The position numbers and the translations under genes were made by a program. Positions 63,791-64,000 of a DNA stretch of 64,000 nt are shown here, one piece after another. How positions within the stretch are numbered: the first letter of the stretch is position 1; each line of letters begins with the position of its first letter. The notes beneath the pieces were generated by a model. It had not been told where the DNA came from. It was given only the letters and a program-made list of their open reading frames with translations, and made no database searches. The DNA comes from Nostoc sp. UHCC 0702 (GTDB lineage Bacteria; Cyanobacteriota; Cyanobacteriia; Cyanobacteriales; Nostocaceae). The stretch is from contig CP071065.1 in the NCBI GenBank assembly GCA_017164015.1, positions 2,632,501 through 2,696,500 on the forward strand, given 5' to 3'.

Positions 63791-63874
63791 CCAACCCCTA
63801 CCGTTTCGCGCCTAGCTTCACTAAGATAAAACAATTTCCTGACTTCTGTACTCAAATCAGTCAACTCTTACCAA

Positions 63875-64000
63875 ATGACTAACATTATTGCTTTATTACT
63901 CAAACGCCAACAAAATTTTACCGCTGGCATCGGACTGATGGTATCGCTACTGACACTTAGCGTCACCAGTATACAATCTGCTCAAGCTAATACACCCAAT
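63875..64000 (+). CDS. Exported protein, N-terminal fragment (partial)
   Basis: Only the first 42 residues are in the window. They form a signal peptide: basic start (LLLKRQQNFTAG), hydrophobic core (IGLMVSLLTLSVTSI) and an AQA cleavage site (QSAQANTPN). ATG at 63,875, divergent from murG by 84 bases. The mature protein lies outside the window; no function can be given. Confidence 0.6.
   Translation, partial: MTNIIALLLKRQQNFTAGIGLMVSLLTLSVTSIQSAQANTPN

Overview
The window comes from the chromosome of a filamentous, probably heterocyst-forming cyanobacterium of the Nostoc/Anabaena/Calothrix type. It carries psbA (photosystem II D1), cofG, a TxlA/HCF164-like thioredoxin, NIL-ferredoxin and DUF3616/DUF6737-type proteins. 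It also has very many GCGATCGC (HIP1) octamers, heptanucleotide short tandem repeats and several palindromic MITE-like elements. There is no rRNA, CRISPR array or complete insertion sequence, and I found no tRNA on reading.

Layout. (1) About 1-14,066: the 3' part of a contractile injection system (phage-tail-like) locus. It holds the end of a tube/adaptor gene, a LysM adaptor, a spike split into gpD-like and gpV-like genes, a PAAR-like tip, gp25-like wedge, two large baseplate proteins, a tail-protein-I-like protein and a DUF6519 protein with two Gly-Tyr repeat tracts. Sheath, tube, AAA+ ATPase and effectors would lie to the left, outside the window. (2) 14.2-21.1 kb: housekeeping and metabolic genes (glycosyltransferase, miaB, SAM hydrolase family, Gfo/Idh/MocA oxidoreductase, cupin, DUF6918). 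(3) 21.7-26.4 kb: a compact operon with an alpha/beta hydrolase, an unknown beta-rich protein and a 1097-residue pentapeptide/multi-GAF/histidine-kinase-like protein. The first junction is unusual: a 15-bp perfect hairpin contains the stop codon, and the downstream frame has no canonical start until far into its conserved-looking part. (4) 26.5-30.7 kb: small hypothetical genes, a PD-(D/E)XK-like protein and a TIR-domain gene interrupted by an in-frame TAA. (5) 31-44 kb: psbA, cofG, grpB, a znuA-like gene and a cobW-type GTPase gene, the last two each preceded by a Zur-box-like palindrome, then a WD40 protein, secreted proteins, Nif3, an aspartoacylase-like gene and a divergent LysR regulator. 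(6) 44.4-51.4 kb: two TVP38/TMEM64 membrane proteins with a mercuric-reductase-like flavoprotein, then a large PA14/Calx-beta/sugar-dehydrogenase protein. (7) 51.4-53.6 kb: a long AT-rich stretch without genes, ending in two palindromic elements. (8) 53.6-64 kb: CHAD, DUF3616, ferredoxin, thioredoxin, cytochrome b561-like protein, a standalone GHKL ATPase and murG.

Working together. The CIS genes form one structural module, and the overlapping start/stop codons of the three largest baseplate genes suggest coupled translation. The hydrolase/GAF-kinase operon, the TIR gene, the nuclease-like gene and the GHKL ATPase are the accessory genes most like conflict or signalling systems. The two Zur-type boxes place the znuA-like and cobW genes in a zinc-limitation response.
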